A DNA stretch of 64,000 nt from the NCBI RefSeq assembly GCF_012844235.1, contig NZ_JABAGR010000001.1, positions 1 to 64,000 of the forward strand. The letters run 5' to 3'. The notes under the pieces are model-generated. The model did no database searches. It was not told the origin of the DNA and worked only from the letters and a program-made list of their open reading frames with translations. The translations under genes and the position numbers were made by a program. Position 1 is the stretch's first letter; each line of letters opens with the position of its first letter. Positions 17,387-25,418 of this stretch are shown here, in pieces. This DNA is from Parafannyhessea umbonata. GTDB lineage: Bacteria > Actinomycetota > Coriobacteriia > Coriobacteriales > Atopobiaceae.

Positions 17387-18188
17387 CGCGGCCCCGGCAC
17401 TCGAGTTCCGCGACATCGCGTGCCGCTGCGGCGCGCGCCCGCTCTTCGACGGCCTCGACCTCGCCGTTCCCAAGGGAGAGGTGCTTGGCGTCCTTGGCCC
17501 CAACGGCTGCGGCAAGTCGACGCTCCTGGGCTTCGCGGACGGCCTTGGCACGCCGGCGCGCGGAACGGTGCTCGTGGGCGGCGAGCCGGTGGCGGCGCTT
17601 CCCGCCCGGGAGCGCGCCGGTCGCATCGCGCTTCTGCCGCAGGTGCACAGGACCCCGTCCATGCAGGTGAGGGACCTCGTCGCCTGTGGTCGCTACGCGC
17701 ACATGGGCCCGTTTGGGCAGCTGGGCGAGAAGGACGAGCGCGCCGTGGACGAGGCCATCTCGCTCATGGGGCTCCGAGCGCTCGCGCACCGCAACGCGCG
17801 CAGGCTCTCTGGCGGCGAGCGGCAGCGAGCCTTCATCGCGATGGCGCTTGCGCAGGAGGCGGGCGTCCTTCTTCTGGACGAGCCCACCACGTACCTCGAC
17901 GTGAGGGCCGCGCACGAGCTGATGGCGCTCGTGCGGCGCCTTGCGGCCCAGCGGGGGATGACGGTGGTGGCCGTGCTTCACGACATCGACCTGGCCCTGC
18001 GCTTTTGCGACGAGGTGGCGGTGCTGGGGAGGGAGCGGCCCACGCGGCTTCTGGCCCAGGGCACTCCCGCGGAGGTCGCGGGCGGCCCCGCGCTGCCCGC
18101 CGCGTTTGGCGTCGCTGCCGTGCCGTGCGAGAGGGACGGCGTGCGCGCGTACGGCCTGTTTGAGGCCGAGCCTCCGGCGGGGGCGTAA
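17379..18188 (+). CDS. ABC transporter ATP-binding protein (BtuD/FecE type)
   Basis: A 269-residue ATPase energising the upstream permease. Walker A is GPNGCGKST, the signature is LSGGERQRAFIAMALAQ, and Walker B with the catalytic Glu is VLLLDEPTTYLD, typical of siderophore/B12 importers. The start chosen is ATG 17379, which overlaps the permease stop and gives normal length; a longer upstream frame is only shadow sequence. Confidence 0.93.
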   Translation: MSDAAPALEFRDIACRCGARPLFDGLDLAVPKGEVLGVLGPNGCGKSTLLGFADGLGTPARGTVLVGGEPVAALPARERAGRIALLPQVHRTPSMQVRDLVACGRYAHMGPFGQLGEKDERAVDEAISLMGLRALAHRNARRLSGGERQRAFIAMALAQEAGVLLLDEPTTYLDVRAAHELMALVRRLAAQRGMTVVAVLHDIDLALRFCDEVAVLGRERPTRLLAQGTPAEVAGGPALPAAFGVAAVPCERDGVRAYGLFEAEPPAGA

Positions 18189-18214
18189 GCGGGGCGTGCC
18201 GGCGGCACGAAAAA

Positions 18215-18242
18215 GCCGGAGGGCCCGCGTGGACCCTCCGGC
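18215..18242 (-). terminator. Rho-independent terminator of tRNA-Gln
   Basis: Perfect 9-bp stem (GCCGGAGGG at 18215-18223 with its complement at 18234-18242). On the minus strand it is followed by TTTTT, and it lies just beyond the tRNA. It also sits after the ABC operon on the plus strand, where no T-run follows. Confidence 0.85.
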
Positions 18243-18252
18243 GTGTGTGCGT

Positions 18253-18327
18253 TGGCTGGGGTAGTAGGATTCGAACCCACATTCCAGGCACCAAAAACCC
18301 GTGTCCTAACCCTTGGACGATACCCCA
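18253..18327 (-). tRNA. tRNA-Gln (anticodon UUG)
   Basis: The reverse complement folds into a complete cloverleaf: acceptor TGGGGTA/TACCCCA, D stem GTCC/GGAC, anticodon stem CGGGT/GCCTG with loop TTTTGGT (anticodon TTG at positions 34-36), and T arm GTGGG-TTCGAAT-CCTAC. It ends with an encoded GCCA (18253-18256). Overall it closely resembles E. coli tRNA-Gln(UUG). Confidence 0.95.
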
Positions 18328-18412
18328 ATGTAGTCGCTACGTTGGGCCGCCGCCAACCGGGCGCGCATGCGCGCCGTTGGATAAGTGTATCAGATGTGCG
18401 CCCGCCGCCGCG

Positions 18413-19330
18413 CTACAGGTTGAACGCGGAGCAGATGGCGTCAAGCAGCATGACGGCGAACGTCTGCGCGTCGCTCACGGTGAACGTGCCGTCGTAGGAC
18501 AGGCCGTGCGGCAGCTCGAGGCGGACCACCGGGCGCGCGTCGTTGGCGTGGGCGCTCTCGACGGTGGTGCGCAGGCGCTGCGGCAGGGAGTCTATGTCGT
18601 CGGTGGTGAGGTTCGCGACCTTGCTGCCCTCCGGCAGGTCCGTCGTGCCCAGGACTATCACCACGTCGTCGTCCGGGCGGGACGCGGCGACGCTCTCCAC
18701 GATGTCCAGCCCGCTCTTCTCGCTCGTGGCCGAGGCGAGGTTCCAGATGCGGCCCGCGACGTTGCGGCTGATGGGGTCCTCCGCGGTGAGCGAGATCTGC
18801 ACGCTCTCCAGCACGCCGGCCGCGCGCGCGAAGCCCATGCCGCCCATGGGGTGGGGGCCCGCCGCGGGCTTGCCGGCCCACACGTGGTGCAGGCGCTCGA
18901 TGGCGTCGAACGTGTCCGGGAACGCCATGCCGTCGGCCAGCATGCCCTGGCTCTCTTGGAACTGCTTCACGGCGGCCTCGGTATACACGCCGTAGCAGCC
19001 GTCGGGCTTGCCGCACGAGAACCCCAGGATGTTCAGGCACTTCTGCAGCTCGAGCACGTCGTTGCCGTGCAGGTTGGGCAGGCGCAGGTACAGCGTGCGG
19101 TCGCCCATCTTGTAGCACGCGTCCACGAGCGCGGACCACGTGGCGCTGTCCACCTCGCCGCCCAGCGGGATGTCCTGGTCTATCCTGAAGCGCCCCACCG
19201 CGGTTGCGGTCGAGGGGCCAAAGCTCTTCTCGCCCAGCTCGCTGGCGTCGATCTTGTAGCCCAGCGACGTGAGGCGCTCTTGTATGTCTTCGACAGCGGC
19301 GCCGACGGCGCCCTCTCGGATTGGTTCCAT
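18413..19330 (-). CDS. Peptidoglycan-binding domain protein (CwlM-like)
   Basis: A 305-residue protein with two PG_binding_1 repeats in the N-terminal half (GAAVEDIQERLTSLGY ... ATAVGRFRIDQD and NDVLELQKCLNILGF ... EAAVKQFQESQG). The C-terminal half (ISRNVAGRIWNLAS ... VVIVLGTTDLP) resembles a degenerate amidase-3 domain. No signal peptide is seen, as in actinobacterial CwlM, a cytosolic regulator of peptidoglycan precursor synthesis. Whether it hydrolyses or only regulates cannot be judged. It follows the polyprenyl synthase on the same strand with a 33-nt gap, which fits a cell-envelope context. Confidence 0.65.
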   Translation of the reverse strand: MEPIREGAVGAAVEDIQERLTSLGYKIDASELGEKSFGPSTATAVGRFRIDQDIPLGGEVDSATWSALVDACYKMGDRTLYLRLPNLHGNDVLELQKCLNILGFSCGKPDGCYGVYTEAAVKQFQESQGMLADGMAFPDTFDAIERLHHVWAGKPAAGPHPMGGMGFARAAGVLESVQISLTAEDPISRNVAGRIWNLASATSEKSGLDIVESVAASRPDDDVVIVLGTTDLPEGSKVANLTTDDIDSLPQRLRTTVESAHANDARPVVRLELPHGLSYDGTFTVSDAQTFAVMLLDAICSAFNL

Positions 19331-19363
19331 GTGGTCTCCTGTTTACGCGGGTATGCGCGGCGC

Positions 19364-20428
19364 CTATCCCAGGCGCTCAACAAAGAAGTCTGCCATAGCG
19401 AGGAGCACTTTGTGGGCCTCAGGCAAAAAGTCCGCAGACGAGAGGTGCGACTTCGCCTCGTCCACGAGGTCGCGCGCGAAGGCGCGGGTGTGGTCTATCG
19501 CCCCGGACCGTGCCATGAGCTCGACGGCGCGTGCCAGCCGTGCCTCGTCCGTCGCGTGGGACGAGAGGATCTGGGACAGCTCGGCCGCGGGCCCCTGCGG
19601 CAGGTGCGACAGCGCCCAGACCGCGACGAGCGTGCGCTTGCCCTCCGTCACGTCGCTGCGGAAGTCCTTGCCCTGGGCGGCGGCGTCGCCCACCAGGTTC
19701 AGCAGGTCGTCCTGCAGCTGGAAGGCGAGCCCCGCCTTCATGCCAAACGCGCGCAGGGCGTCTACCTGCGCGTCCGTGGCGCCGGCGCAGATGGCGCCCG
19801 TGGCAAGCGGCACGGCGGCGCTGTAGTAGGCCGTCTTGTGGCTCGCCATGCACAGGTAGTCGTCCACCGATATGTCCCAGCGGCCGTCGCGCGCCCAGCC
19901 AAGGTCGAGCGCCTGGCCCTCCAGCGTGCGCTCCTCCATGGCGACGACCTCGTCTAGCACGCGCAGGCGCACGTCCGGCGCAAGGCCGCGATCGTCCAGG
20001 ACGAGCCGCGCCACGGTGGTGAGCGCGAGGTCGCCCACGTTGATGGCGACGCCCGTGCCCTCCGTCACGTACACGCACGGCTCGCCGCGGCGCAGCTCGC
20101 TCTTGTCCGCGATGTCGTCGTGGATGAGCGCCGCGGACTGGAAGTACTCGATGGCGCACGCGACGGAAAGCGCGTCCTGCGCGCGGCCGCCCACGGCCTC
20201 GGCCCCCAGCAGGCAGAGCGCCGGCCTCGTGCGCTTGCCGCCCGACTCCGTGAAGCGGGCGAGAGGGGCGTAGAGGTAGCGGTCGAGGTCGGCCTGCTCC
20301 GCACGGGCGTGATCCTGCAGCGGGCGCGGGCACTTCTCGGCCAGGGCGCCCTCGATGAGGGGGCGCTGCCTGGCGAGGTAGGCCGCGAACGGGTTGGCTG
20401 CGGCCGGAGCGGTCTGGTCCTGGGACAT
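19364..20428 (-). CDS. Polyprenyl (isoprenyl) diphosphate synthase
   Basis: A 354-residue trans-isoprenyl diphosphate synthase that condenses IPP with allylic diphosphates to make GGPP or longer chains. The first Asp-rich motif is DDIAD (104-108). The second is DDLLN (240-244) instead of the usual DDxxD, a conservative last-position change. GGKRTRP is the IPP-binding segment. The start is ATG 20428, 8 nt after galE; the much longer open frame upstream is a shadow of galE. Product chain length cannot be inferred reliably. Confidence 0.9.
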   Translation of the reverse strand: MSQDQTAPAAANPFAAYLARQRPLIEGALAEKCPRPLQDHARAEQADLDRYLYAPLARFTESGGKRTRPALCLLGAEAVGGRAQDALSVACAIEYFQSAALIHDDIADKSELRRGEPCVYVTEGTGVAINVGDLALTTVARLVLDDRGLAPDVRLRVLDEVVAMEERTLEGQALDLGWARDGRWDISVDDYLCMASHKTAYYSAAVPLATGAICAGATDAQVDALRAFGMKAGLAFQLQDDLLNLVGDAAAQGKDFRSDVTEGKRTLVAVWALSHLPQGPAAELSQILSSHATDEARLARAVELMARSGAIDHTRAFARDLVDEAKSHLSSADFLPEAHKVLLAMADFFVERLG

Positions 20429-20436
20429 GCTGACCC

Positions 20437-21492
20437 CTAGTCCTCGTAGCCGTTGGGGTTCTTGGACTGCCAGTTCCAGGAGTCGCGGCACATGTCGTCG
20501 ATGGTGTACTTGGCCTCCCAGCCCATCTCGCGCTTCGCCTTGGAGCAGTCGGCGTAGTTTGCGTCGACGTCGCCCGGGCGGCGCGGGTCGATCTGGTAGG
20601 GGAGGTCCTTGCCGCAGGCCTTGCTGAAGGCCTTCACGATCTCGAGAACGCTGGTGCCGCGGCCGGTGCCCAGGTTGAAGATCTCGACGCCGGTGCGGCC
20701 GTTCATCCACCTGAGCGCCGCGGCGTGGCCGGTCGCGAGGTCGCACACGTGGATGTAGTCGCGCACGCCGGTGCCGTCGGGCGTGTTGTAGTCGTTGCCG
20801 AAGACGTGCACGCACTCGCGCTTGCCGATGGCGACCTGCGCCACGTAAGGCAGCAGGTTGTTGGGGATGCCCTTGGGGTCCTCGCCCATGAGTCCGGAGG
20901 GGTGCGCGCCGATGGGGTTGAAGTAGCGAAGCAGCACGACGTTCCACTCTGGGTCCGCGGTGTGGAGGTCGGTCAGGATCTGCTCGATCATCCACTTGGT
21001 CCAGCCGTACGGGTTGGTCGCGGGCTTCTTGGGCGACTCCTCCGTGAGGGGTAGGCTGTCGGGCGCGCCGTACACGGTGGCGGAGCTGCTGAAGATGATG
21101 TCCTTGCAGCCGTGGTTGCGCATCACGTCCACGAGCACCAGGGTGTTGCCCAGGTTGTTGGTGTAGTACTCGATGGGCTTGCTCACGGATTCGCCCACGG
21201 CCTTGAAGCCGGCGAAGTGGATGACGCGGTCGATTTCGTTCTGCTCGAACACCGCCTCCATGGCCTCGCGGTCGTTCACGTCCGCCTTGTAGAACGTGAG
21301 GTTCTGGGCGGCCTGCTCGCCGACGATGGTGTCGATCCGGTCGATGACCTTCTCGCTCGCGTTGGAGAGGTCGTCCACCACGACGACCTGGTAGCCGTCC
21401 TGCAGAAGCTCGACCACGGTGTGGCTGCCGATGAAGCCCGCGCCGCCGGTGACGAGCACGCAGGTGTCCTTGGGATCCTTCTTCTGGCTCAT
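20437..21492 (-). CDS. galE: UDP-glucose 4-epimerase
   Basis: A 351-residue short-chain dehydrogenase-like epimerase interconverting UDP-glucose and UDP-galactose. It has the NAD-binding TGGAGFIGSH near the N-terminus, the catalytic Ser region SSSATVYG and the YxxxK in NPYGWTK. ATG 21492 is preceded by AAGGAG; the longer frame to 21996 reads through the repeat cluster and is not coding. It leads the galE-polyprenyl synthase pair. Confidence 0.95.
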   Translation of the reverse strand: MSQKKDPKDTCVLVTGGAGFIGSHTVVELLQDGYQVVVVDDLSNASEKVIDRIDTIVGEQAAQNLTFYKADVNDREAMEAVFEQNEIDRVIHFAGFKAVGESVSKPIEYYTNNLGNTLVLVDVMRNHGCKDIIFSSSATVYGAPDSLPLTEESPKKPATNPYGWTKWMIEQILTDLHTADPEWNVVLLRYFNPIGAHPSGLMGEDPKGIPNNLLPYVAQVAIGKRECVHVFGNDYNTPDGTGVRDYIHVCDLATGHAAALRWMNGRTGVEIFNLGTGRGTSVLEIVKAFSKACGKDLPYQIDPRRPGDVDANYADCSKAKREMGWEAKYTIDDMCRDSWNWQSKNPNGYED

Positions 21493-21649
21493 GTGAGTCT
21501 CCTTGTCCGAGGTTGTGGGCGTCGCCGGGCGGCCCGCGGGCCTGGCGGTGGCGCACATCCTTGGAATTATAGCGCCGGGGTGTGTATGTCTGGTGCCTGG
21601 GGCGGGCGCGCGGCGCGTCTGCATGGGGAAAGCGTTGGCGGTCGCGTCA

Positions 21650-22160
21650 CGCACCCGGCCCGAGTTTGCGGGAACGTGCAAAGTCGCCCCGGGTGTGTGT
21701 ACCCGGCCGACGGTGTGGCGCAACACACCCGGCCCCAGTTTGCGGGAACGTGCAAAGTCACCCCGGGTGTGCGACCGAAAACGGTACCTCGTGGCAAGAA
21801 ACGCGGGGTGTGTTGCACAAAATGAGAGAAACCCCTGGGTGTGTACCCTCAGAAACTGATTCGAATCAGTATGAATGCAGGTAGACGTCCTATTGCGCGG
21901 GAAGCCGAACCGTGGCGGGTGCACACACCCGCAACTTTCTGCCGCGGGGCACCTCTGGGCGCAACACACCCGACCCGAGTTTGAGGAATCGTGCAAAGTC
22001 GCCCCGGGTGTGTGACCCGGCCGACGGTGTGGCGCTACACACCCGGTCCCAGTTTGCGGGAACGTGCAAACTCACCGCAGGTGTGTGCGGCGGCGCAAGG
22101 CTCGCGGATACGCGCCCAGCCCGAGCTTGCGGGAACGTGCAAGGTCGCCCCGGGTGTGTA
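21650..22160. repeat. Cluster of about five 50-nt palindromic units
   Basis: Units at about 21652-21699, 21723-21771, 21964-22014, 22037-22086 and 22110-22159 share the pattern ACACACCCGG..C.AGTTTGCGGGAA then CGTGCAAAGTC and a closing CCCCGGGTGTGT, so each can fold into a hairpin. Two units share the same spacer (CCCGGCCGACGGTGTGGCGC). Degenerate pieces lie between 21800 and 21960. The core AGTTTGC...GCAAACT is also that of the blocks at 13 kb and 52 kb. Confidence 0.8.
21855..21870. repeat. Perfect 16-bp palindrome inside the repeat cluster
   Basis: ACTGATTCGAATCAGT is its own reverse complement. It lies in a locally AT-richer stretch between palindromic units and could be a protein-binding site. 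Its function is unknown. Confidence 0.6.
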
Positions 22161-22289
22161 CCAGCGACGTCGTGCCTGTGACGCCGCGCCTGCGCCGCCA
22201 GCCCGCCGCGCCGCCTGCGATATCATATGCGCTGTTGCGACAAGGCCCGGCGCCCCAACCCGGCGCCACGATCACGCGGGAGGCGGCCG

Positions 22290-24089
22290 ATGCAGACGCC
22301 AGCGGTCGATGCGGACGGAACGTCGGTCACCAAGAGGTGGCTCGCGCTGACGTCCGCCTGGACGGAAGGACCCAAGCCGCGCCGAATCCTCGCGGAGCTC
22401 GCCATCGTCGCCGTCGACCTCGCTCTCGCGACGCTCGCCGGCGCGGCGCTCGACCGCCTTGGCCTCGGTGCGGACGCCATCGTGATCGTCTACGTGCTCG
22501 CGGTGCAGATGGTGTCGCTCGCCACGGCAAGCCACGTGGTCTGCGGCGTGGCCACCGCGCTTTCGGTTGCGCTCTTCTGCTTTTTCTTCACGGAGCCGCG
22601 CTATCACCTTGTGGCATGGGGCAGCCAGTATCCCGGCACGTTCGCAGTCATGTGCATCGTCGCGTTGGTTTCAAGCCTTATATCAATGCGCCTGCGCCGC
22701 AACGCGCGGGAAAGCCAGGCGGCAAGCCACATGATGCGCGTGCTGCTGCAGACCAACCACGCGCTGCAGCGCTGCGACTCCGTCCAGTCCGTCATGGGCG
22801 AGGCCGGCCGCCAGCTCGCGCGGCTGGTCAGCGGCACCGTCGTGCTCTACCTGCCCAACGACTCCGGCCTGCTCGAGCCCGGCGCGCTCTTCCTGCCGGA
22901 CGGCACGGACGCGCCGCTGCCGGACGCGGGCGCCCTCGACGGCACCGGCGTCATCGCCGGCCCCCGCGCGCCGCGCCAGCCCAACGTGCCCATCGAGGTC
23001 TCGGTCGCCATGCGCGCCTTCGAAAACGGAGAGCCCGCCGGCAACGGCACCTCGCTCTTCTCGTCCGCATCTGGCTTTTATCTGCCCGTAGGCGAGAAGG
23101 ACGGCCCCCTTGGCGTGTTCGCGGTGCTGGGGCCGGGCGTGCCGCTCTCGCAGGGCGAGCGCGACATGGCGCGCGCCGTCGCGGGCGAGACGAGCCTGGC
23201 CCTGGGCCGCGAGCTTGCGGCGCAAAAGCGCGAGCAGGCCATGGTCCTGGCCAAGAACGAGCAGCTCAGGGCCAACCTCCTGCGCTCGATATCGCACGAC
23301 CTGCGCACGCCGCTCACCTCCATCGGCGGCGCGGCCGACGTGCTGCTCGAGGCGGACGACCCCGCGCCAGTGGCCCCGACGGACGCGGCCACGCCCGCGG
23401 CTCCCGCCCCGCCGCCCGCGCTCGCGCCGGGGCGCCGCGTGCAGCTGGAGCGCTCCATCCGCGACGACGCGCGCTGGCTTGCCGCGACGGTCGAGAACCT
23501 GCTTGCGATGACCCGCCTCACGGGGGAGGGCGTGCGCCTGACGCGCACGCTCGAGCTCATGGACGACGTCGTGGAGGAGGCCCTGCGCCACGTGGACCCA
23601 AAGGTCGCGGACCACGTGCTCTCCGCCGAGCCCTCGCGCGGCCTCTGCCTGGTGAGCGTCGACGCGCGCCTTATGGTGCAGGTGCTGGTCAACCTGGTCA
23701 ACAACGCCGTCAAGTACACGCCGGCCGGCAGCCGGATCACCGTCCGCGTGGAGCGCCACACGCCCGCCGCCGAGCCGGGGCACGCGCCCGCGGCGGGCGA
23801 GAGGGACGTGGTCACCACGAGCGTGACCGATGACGGTCCCGGCATCGCCCCCGCGGACCGCGACCGCGTGTTCGACACGTTCTATACTGTGGGTCGCGGG
23901 CTCGCGGACGGTCGCCGCAGCTTTGGGCTGGGGTTGGCGCTCTGCAAGTCCATAATCGAGGCTCACGGCGGCGCCATCCGCCTCGAGCCAAACCGGGCGG
24001 ACGGCCACGGCTGCGTGTTCAGCTTCGACCTTCCGGCCTGCGACCTTGGAAGCGACCTTGAGGGAGGCGGCGTTTCAGATGAGCAGTGA
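22290..24089 (+). CDS. KdpD-like sensor histidine kinase lacking the N-terminal KdpD/Usp domains
   Basis: A 599-residue membrane kinase. Residues ~35-135 form the KdpD-type four-helix membrane domain (DUF4118; FFFTEPRYHLV). A GAF-like segment follows, then HisKA with the phospho-acceptor His336 in SISHDLRTPLTS, and HATPase_c (NLVNNAVKYTP, DDGPGIAP, GLGLALC). Full KdpD proteins are about 890 residues and begin with a cytosolic sensor/ATP domain that is absent here. An Ala/Pro-rich insert sits after HisKA. The start ATG 22290 has a GGGAGG site. It overlaps the response regulator by 11 nt. No kdpFABC is near; the adjacent P-type ATPase and TrkA proteins are likely targets. Confidence 0.88.
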   Translation: MQTPAVDADGTSVTKRWLALTSAWTEGPKPRRILAELAIVAVDLALATLAGAALDRLGLGADAIVIVYVLAVQMVSLATASHVVCGVATALSVALFCFFFTEPRYHLVAWGSQYPGTFAVMCIVALVSSLISMRLRRNARESQAASHMMRVLLQTNHALQRCDSVQSVMGEAGRQLARLVSGTVVLYLPNDSGLLEPGALFLPDGTDAPLPDAGALDGTGVIAGPRAPRQPNVPIEVSVAMRAFENGEPAGNGTSLFSSASGFYLPVGEKDGPLGVFAVLGPGVPLSQGERDMARAVAGETSLALGRELAAQKREQAMVLAKNEQLRANLLRSISHDLRTPLTSIGGAADVLLEADDPAPVAPTDAATPAAPAPPPALAPGRRVQLERSIRDDARWLAATVENLLAMTRLTGEGVRLTRTLELMDDVVEEALRHVDPKVADHVLSAEPSRGLCLVSVDARLMVQVLVNLVNNAVKYTPAGSRITVRVERHTPAAEPGHAPAAGERDVVTTSVTDDGPGIAPADRDRVFDTFYTVGRGLADGRRSFGLGLALCKSIIEAHGGAIRLEPNRADGHGCVFSFDLPACDLGSDLEGGGVSDEQ

Positions 24090-24981
24090 CGCCACGTCGA
24101 TCGGCCCGGCCGCGCCCGCGCCCGAGCCTGCGGTGACCGCCGCGTCTGGCGCGCCCGCGCCCACCATCCTCGTGGTCGAGGACGACCCGGAGGTCCGCAC
24201 CTTCGTCGCGGCTACGCTCGACGCACACGGCTACGCGCACCAGAGCGCGTCCACGGGCCGCGAGGCAATCGCGCTCGCCGCGACGTCCGCGCCGGACATC
24301 ATCCTGCTTGACCTGGGGCTTCCCGACATCGACGGCATCGAGGTCGTCCGGGCCATCCGCGCGTGGTCCGTCGTGCCCATCATCGTGGTCAGCGCGCGCA
24401 GCGAGGATGCGGACAAGATTGGCGCGCTGGACGCCGGCGCCGACGACTACGTGTGCAAGCCCTTCTCGGTCGGCGAGCTCCTCGCGCGCATCCGCGCCGC
24501 GGAGCGCCACCTGGCGATGGCGACGGCCGCGCGCGCCGGTGCGACCGGCGTCGCTGGTGCGGTCACGTCCGGCGCGTCCGTGCCGGGTGCCGCCCCCGTC
24601 CCCGCCGCGGCGCCCGCGTCGGCTCCGGCACCGGCCGTGTTCCGCGACGGCGGCCTTGCCATCGACTACGCCGCGGGCGTCGTCACGCTCGACGGCACCG
24701 AGGTCCACCTCACGCCCATCGAGTACCGCCTGCTGTGCCTGCTGTCTCGCAACGTGGGCAAGGTCCTCACGCACCGCTACATCCTGGACCAGGTCTGGGG
24801 CCCGCACGACGATCCCGCCGCAAGCCGGGGTGCCTCGGGGCGGCCGGCCGGACAGGCTGGCGACCTTGCGACGCTTCGCGTGTACATGGGGTCGCTTCGC
24901 AAGAAGATCGAGCGCGACACGGCGCACCCGCGCTACATCCAGACCCACGTGGGCGTGGGGTACCGCATGATGAGCGTGTAG
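24079..24981 (+). CDS. KdpE-like OmpR-family response regulator
   Basis: A 300-residue regulator. The receiver domain has the acidic pair EDD, the phospho-acceptor Asp78 in LLDLGLPD and the Lys of VCKPFS. The C-terminal winged helix is TPIEYRLLCLLSRNVGKVLT ... YILDQVWGP ... RVYMGSLRKKIE, as in KdpE. An unusually long Ala/Pro linker separates the domains and another Ala-rich stretch is at the N-terminus. ATG 24079 overlaps the kinase stop. It should control transcription in response to the kinase, probably of the ATPase operon downstream. Confidence 0.9.
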   Translation: MSSDATSIGPAAPAPEPAVTAASGAPAPTILVVEDDPEVRTFVAATLDAHGYAHQSASTGREAIALAATSAPDIILLDLGLPDIDGIEVVRAIRAWSVVPIIVVSARSEDADKIGALDAGADDYVCKPFSVGELLARIRAAERHLAMATAARAGATGVAGAVTSGASVPGAAPVPAAAPASAPAPAVFRDGGLAIDYAAGVVTLDGTEVHLTPIEYRLLCLLSRNVGKVLTHRYILDQVWGPHDDPAASRGASGRPAGQAGDLATLRVYMGSLRKKIERDTAHPRYIQTHVGVGYRMMSV

Positions 24982-25019
24982 GGGGTGGCCTTTCGCGCGC
25001 TTTGCGCCCGTCTGCGATC

Positions 25020-25139
25020 CTCACTTTCTGACAGATCGCGCTTGTGTCAGAAAGTGAGCGGGAAATCCTGGGAAAACGCGGTCCTGCGCCCTTTTGCCGC
25101 CTCACTTTCTGACAAATCCCGCATCTGTCAGAAAGTGAG
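25020..25139. repeat. Twin hairpins with identical 14-bp stems
   Basis: CTCACTTTCTGACA at 25020-25033 pairs with 25045-25058, and the same sequence at 25101-25114 pairs with 25126-25139. Both loops are 11 nt. Between them is CTGGGAAAACGCG (25068-25080), the core motif of the 30-39 kb repeat family. Four interchangeable arms allow alternative pairings. Confidence 0.85.
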
Positions 25140-25224
25140 GCGGCTGTGTGTGCCGTGGGGCGCCCCGCGCCTGCCGCGACGCCCGCCGCGCGCACGTGCC
25201 CCGACCTGCGATTTTTATGCCGCA

Positions 25225-25241
25225 TTTATACCAGTCTTAAC
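25225..25241 (+). promoter_or_regulatory. Candidate KdpE-type operator
   Basis: TTTATACCAGTCTTAAC holds two direct half-sites (TTATAC and TTAACG) starting 11 bp apart, the spacing typical for OmpR-family regulators, and begins with TTTATAC as does the E. coli KdpE site. It lies about 180 nt upstream of the ATPase start. This is inference only. Confidence 0.3.
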
Positions 25242-25418
25242 GTTGCCTTATGCCGCTGACGTGGCGATTTGTGCTCGCGCGCAAACGTGCGCATGCATGG
25301 TTGCAGCAACGGATATTCTTCCCTCCGGACCGGGCGAACCCGGCTCTGGCCGGCGCGTGCCGGCCGTGGTTGGCCCCGGCGGGTGCCGAGGCCTCTCCGT
25401 TAGGAAAGGAGGGCCTTC

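Larger units (their letters stand above)
24982..25418. other. 437-nt intergenic region before the cation ATPase
   Basis: No gene is seen. It contains two identical-stem hairpins (25020-25139) and then an AT-richer stretch (25205-25260) that probably holds the ATPase promoter. Confidence 0.6.

Noticed and set aside
21650-22160. CRISPR array
   Set aside because: The units are themselves palindromic and imperfect, spacers are of unequal length and partly identical, and no cas gene is nearby.
22290-24981. Complete Kdp system
   Set aside because: The kinase lacks the KdpD N-terminal domains and no kdpFABC genes are present, so it is called KdpDE-like only.
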